Source: RGIG1995 sp045658315 (GTDB taxonomy: Bacteria; Bacillota; Clostridia; Oscillospirales; CAG-272). From it: a DNA stretch of 64,000 nucleotides. The position numbers and the translations under genes were made by a program. This document shows, one piece after another, positions 60,793 to 64,000 of this stretch. The DNA lies in contig JAZOUV010000006.1 of NCBI GenBank assembly GCA_045658315.1, positions 1 to 64,000 of the forward strand. Reading direction: 5' to 3'. The notes under the pieces are model-generated. The model saw only the letters and a program-made list of their open reading frames with translations, made no database searches and was not told where the DNA came from. Numbering within the stretch: the first letter of the stretch is position 1; each line of letters opens with the position of its first letter.

Positions 60793-62136
60793 ATGAATAC
60801 AAAAGATATTTTTGAAAGAAAACTCCCCTTCTCACTTGAAGCGGAGCAATCGGTCATAGGATCGGTGCTGATTAATCCAGACTGTTTCGACGAAATTGCT
60901 CAACTTATTTCAAGCGAAGATTTCTATCTTCCCGAGCACGAGCAGATCTTCTATGCAATGAAGGGAATGTATGCATCCAGCAAGACCGTAGACGTTGTTA
61001 CTCTTGCCGACGAGCTTGTCAAAGAAGGTGTATACCAAGATACAGACTCCCTAAACAGCTATATCAGAACGATAATCCAAACCGTTCCTTCGGCAGCAAA
61101 CGTGGTTGATTACGCTAAAATAGTTAAAGACAAGAGCGTTCTTCGTATGCTTATCGAGGCTTGCTCAACTATAACTGATAACGCATATTCAGAACAAGAC
61201 GAGGTCAAGCATATTCTTGACTCGGCAGAGCAAAAAATATTTGATATTGCCTCGGGCAATGAAACAAAAGGCTTTGCTCACATCAGAGACGTATTGAAGC
61301 TTACTTTAGACAACTTAAATCTGCTCGCAACCAATCCTGATGCCGCCCACGGTACGCCCACAGGTTTTTCCGACCTCGACAACACGTTGGTAGGTATGGG
61401 AAAGGGCGAACTTATACTTGTCGGTGCTCGTCCGGGTATGGGAAAAACAAGTTTTGTCCTTAATATTGCATCTAACGTCGCAAAACAGACTAAAAAAACC
61501 GTATGTATATTCTCTTTGGAAATGTCAAACGAAGAGCTTGTTTCAAGAATGCTTTCGGGCGAGGGTATGGTCGACAGCTATAATATCCGTTCCGGCAAGC
61601 TCTCCCCGGAAGATTGGAAGAATCTTGCTCACGCGGCTTCCAACCTTGCTGAATGTGATATTCTTATTGATGACACCACCGGCATTACAGTTACCGGCAT
61701 GAAAGCAAAGCTCCGCCGTGTAAAGAACCTCGGACTTGTCGTTATTGACTATCTCCAGCTTATGCAGGGTGAACACCACAACGACAACCGTGTGCAGGAA
61801 GTCGGCGAAATTTCCCGTAATATGAAGATACTTGCAAAAGAATTACGTGTTCCGGTTATTTGCTGTGCACAGCTTTCCCGTGGCCCCGAGAGCAGAACCG
61901 ACAAAAAGCCCATGCTTTCCGACCTTCGTGACTCGGGTGCCATCGAGCAGGATGCAGACGTTGTAATGTTCCTCTACAGAGAAGAATATTACGACAAAAA
62001 CAAGACAGAGCAAAGTGCGGCAAAAGTTATTGTTGCGAAAAACAGACACGGTGCAATAAGAGACGTTGAGATGGGATGGCTGCCCCAATTTACCAAGTTT
62101 ATTACCCTCGACAAAACGCAGGAACAACCTAACTGA
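60793..62136 (+). CDS. dnaB: Replicative DNA helicase DnaB
   Basis: A 447-residue hexameric helicase (called dnaC in B. subtilis). The N-terminal domain (PFSLEAEQSVIGSVLINPDC) is joined by a linker to the RecA-like motor: Walker A VGARPGMGKTSFVLNIA, IFSLEMSNEELVSRML, Walker B GLVVIDYLQLMQG and the DnaB-specific SDLRDSGAIEQDADVVMFLY. It opens the fork for the DnaG primase encoded upstream. It begins one base after rplI and is co-transcribed with it. Confidence 0.97.
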   Translation: MNTKDIFERKLPFSLEAEQSVIGSVLINPDCFDEIAQLISSEDFYLPEHEQIFYAMKGMYASSKTVDVVTLADELVKEGVYQDTDSLNSYIRTIIQTVPSAANVVDYAKIVKDKSVLRMLIEACSTITDNAYSEQDEVKHILDSAEQKIFDIASGNETKGFAHIRDVLKLTLDNLNLLATNPDAAHGTPTGFSDLDNTLVGMGKGELILVGARPGMGKTSFVLNIASNVAKQTKKTVCIFSLEMSNEELVSRMLSGEGMVDSYNIRSGKLSPEDWKNLAHAASNLAECDILIDDTTGITVTGMKAKLRRVKNLGLVVIDYLQLMQGEHHNDNRVQEVGEISRNMKILAKELRVPVICCAQLSRGPESRTDKKPMLSDLRDSGAIEQDADVVMFLYREEYYDKNKTEQSAAKVIVAKNRHGAIRDVEMGWLPQFTKFITLDKTQEQPN

Positions 62137-62184
62137 TTCTTTCTTTATAATGACCTCTTTAATACAGCCTACGGAGAAAATAAC

Positions 62185-63570
62185 ATGGCGTTAAACACAA
62201 TCAAAGATAAGATTAAAAAAGCAATTAACAGTTTTTCTATGCTTGAAAAGGGCGACTCGGTACTTGTCGGCTTTTCAGGAGGAAAAGATTCTATGGTCTT
62301 GCTTCATGCTCTTTGTTCTTTGTCAGACGAATATAATATATCCGTTACCGCACTCCATGTTAATCATAACATTCGCGGAGAAGAGGCAAAACGGGATATG
62401 ATGTTTTGCAAAAGCTTTTGCGAAACAAACAGGATCGATCTTATTTTGACCGAAGTAGATGCCGTAGAATTTTCCCAAGACAACAAGATCGGGCTGGAAG
62501 AAGGTGCAAGAATACTCAGATACCAAGCATTTGACAAAGCCTGTATTCAAAAAAACATAAAAAAGATTGCTACCGCACATACTGCTTCCGATAATCTGGA
62601 AACGGTGCTTTTTAACCTTGTCAGAGGCAGTGCTGCGTCGGGAATGAAGGGTATTCCCCCTGTAAGAAACAATATTATCAGACCTCTTATATACTGCACC
62701 ACCAAAGAGATTATTGACTACGCAGAGCATTATAATTTAAAATTTGTTACCGACAGCACCAATGCCAATACCGATTATACGAGAAACCGTATAAGACATA
62801 ATATTGTACCCGAACTGCAAAGGCTTAATCCATCATTGGAAGATGCTGTTTCTAATATGTGTGATGCAATTCGCCTCGATTTAGACTATATTACAAACAG
62901 CATAGATAAAGACAAAACTTATACGACCGAAGAATTATCAGACCTCCCCCACGCCTTACTTTCACGCATACTTATAAATATGTATGAAAAAAGTGAAGGC
63001 AACGGTGCTTTAGGCTCGGTACATCTATCAAAAATGACAGAGCTTATTAACAGCTACAAAAAAAGCGGTTGCCGAGAGATAAAAAAACTCTCGCTTCCCG
63101 ATAAGATAGATTTTGTTATAACCCCAAACCGTGTTTATTTTGAAAAACAAACAAAGGAAATTTGTTTAGAGAGACGCGATTTGTGTTTTGGCTTAACAGA
63201 ATTTACAGAGACGGGCGACGCATTGCTTATCACAGAAAATAAAAACGATATTGATGATGTAATATCGAAAAATATTTACAAAATATCAACACAGACTATA
63301 GTGAAAAAAAATGCCCTCAATGGTACAATAATAAGAGGACGAAATTCGGGAGATGTTTTTGTTTTTTCAAACATGACAAAAAAAGTCAAAAAAATGCTTA
63401 ACGAAGCGAAAATCCCTCTTTTAAAAAGAAATAAATTGCCACTTATTTGCGACAAAAAAGGCATTATCTGGATTCCGGGCTTTCCTATTCGGGACGATGC
63501 AAAGCCTTTAGCTACAGATTCGCAGGTATATATATACTATTTGACACAGGAGATACAATATGAGCAATAA
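62185..63570 (+). CDS. tilS: tRNA(Ile)-lysidine synthetase
   Basis: A 461-residue N-type ATP pyrophosphatase that attaches lysine to C34 of tRNA-Ile(CAU). The PP-loop is VGFSGGKDSMVLLHALC; further conserved parts are ALHVNHNIRGEEAKRD, ATAHTASDNLETVLFNLVRG, GIPPVRNNIIRPLI and DSTNANTDYTRNRIRHNIVP. The C-terminal TilS domains (to about 460, LPLICDKKGIIWIPGFPI) are present. It overlaps hpt by 11 bases, the usual tilS-hpt order in Firmicutes. Confidence 0.96.
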   Translation: MALNTIKDKIKKAINSFSMLEKGDSVLVGFSGGKDSMVLLHALCSLSDEYNISVTALHVNHNIRGEEAKRDMMFCKSFCETNRIDLILTEVDAVEFSQDNKIGLEEGARILRYQAFDKACIQKNIKKIATAHTASDNLETVLFNLVRGSAASGMKGIPPVRNNIIRPLIYCTTKEIIDYAEHYNLKFVTDSTNANTDYTRNRIRHNIVPELQRLNPSLEDAVSNMCDAIRLDLDYITNSIDKDKTYTTEELSDLPHALLSRILINMYEKSEGNGALGSVHLSKMTELINSYKKSGCREIKKLSLPDKIDFVITPNRVYFEKQTKEICLERRDLCFGLTEFTETGDALLITENKNDIDDVISKNIYKISTQTIVKKNALNGTIIRGRNSGDVFVFSNMTKKVKKMLNEAKIPLLKRNKLPLICDKKGIIWIPGFPIRDDAKPLATDSQVYIYYLTQEIQYEQ

Positions 63571-64000
63571 AGACGTTGAATCTATACTTGTCAGCGAACA
63601 AGAGATACTTGAAATTGTTAAAAGAATTTCAGCCCAAATTACAGAAGACTATAAAGATAGAGACTCAAAGCTTCTTTTGTTGGGTATTTTGAAAGGCTCG
63701 GTTGTATTTATGGGCGACCTTATGAAGCATATTGCTTTGCCTCTGGAAATAGATTTTATGAAGGTGTCATCTTACGGCAGAGGCACAAAGACTACGGGAA
63801 ACGTTAATATAGTACTTGACATACACAGAAACGACCTATCCGACGTTGACATACTTATTGTAGAAGATATTATTGACAGCGGAAGAACGCTCTCTTACCT
63901 CTGCGAATATCTTACTTTAAAGGGGGCAAAAAGCGTAAAAACCGTTACGCTTCTTGACAAACCAAGCAGACGTGAGGTTGATTTTGTTCCCGATTATACG
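63560..64000 (+). CDS. hpt: Hypoxanthine phosphoribosyltransferase, C-terminus beyond the window
   Basis: 147 codons are present to the right edge. The purine salvage enzyme uses PRPP: the signature VEDIIDSGRTLSYL is the PRPP-binding loop, preceded by GILKGSVVFMGDLMKHI and the flexible-loop segment VSSYGRGTKTTG. ATG 63560 lies inside the end of tilS, with CAGGAG before it. About 30 residues are missing by comparison with the usual 175-180. ftsH commonly follows this pair in Firmicutes. Confidence 0.95.
   Translation, partial: MSNKDVESILVSEQEILEIVKRISAQITEDYKDRDSKLLLLGILKGSVVFMGDLMKHIALPLEIDFMKVSSYGRGTKTTGNVNIVLDIHRNDLSDVDILIVEDIIDSGRTLSYLCEYLTLKGAKSVKTVTLLDKPSRREVDFVPDYT

Overview
The window is a chromosomal segment of a low-to-mid-GC, spore-forming Clostridia bacterium, most likely of the Ruminococcaceae/Oscillospiraceae type. 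The evidence is a SpoIIP homologue next to germination protease GPR, a SigH-like sigma factor, a phenylalanine T-box, dgt-dnaG-rpoD and tig-clpP-clpX orders, strong AGGAGG ribosome binding sites and sigma-A promoters with 17-bp spacing. Both ends cut genes: a secreted protein at the left and hpt at the right. No rRNA, tRNA, prophage, transposase gene or CRISPR array was seen.

Layout. 1-8.6 kb, minus strand: secreted protein start, radical-SAM pair (TIGR03960 and DUF2344), a large degenerate P-type-ATPase-like membrane protein, rlmB, a zinc-ribbon protein, a SigH-like factor and a DUF4364 protein. 8.6-13 kb: an orphan peptide-type binding lipoprotein, then gpr and spoIIP on the plus strand. 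13.2-25.6 kb, minus strand: a 12-kb carbohydrate-uptake operon with one large solute-binding protein, two separate permease pairs, a DUF5696 protein and an NHL-TPR-Yip1 protein; no ATPase is encoded here. 26-33 kb: pyridoxamine kinase, three small clostridial genes, a phosphodiesterase, a CDF metal exporter, YigZ, HflX and L31. 33-38 kb: a DUF2156 protein and the T-box-controlled pheST operon. 38.2-38.5 kb: an unusual non-coding hairpin element. 38.7-45 kb: dgt-dnaG-rpoD, an orphan solute-binding lipoprotein and an inverted rplS. 45.6-64 kb, plus strand: lepB-rbgA-rnhB-yraN-dipeptidase-thrC, tig-clpP-clpX, a lipid kinase, a nucleotidyltransferase, then gdpP-rplI-dnaB-tilS-hpt.

How it works together. 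Most of the window is housekeeping (translation, replication, proteolysis, ribosome assembly). The accessory part is the carbohydrate operon, driven by one promoter about 180 bases upstream and preceded by a 700-base intergenic region with strong operator-like palindromes.

Most unusual observations: the pseudo-P-type ATPase that has lost the core catalytic motifs; the periodic GTGATAT-bounded hairpin array behind pheT; a two-copy ~105-bp palindromic repeat in convergent intergenic regions; a dipeptidase whose only sensible start codon is ACG; a sigma-E promoter of spoIIP fused to the terminator of gpr; and repetitive tails on signal peptidase I and trigger factor. All family assignments rest on motif recognition by eye; no database search was run.
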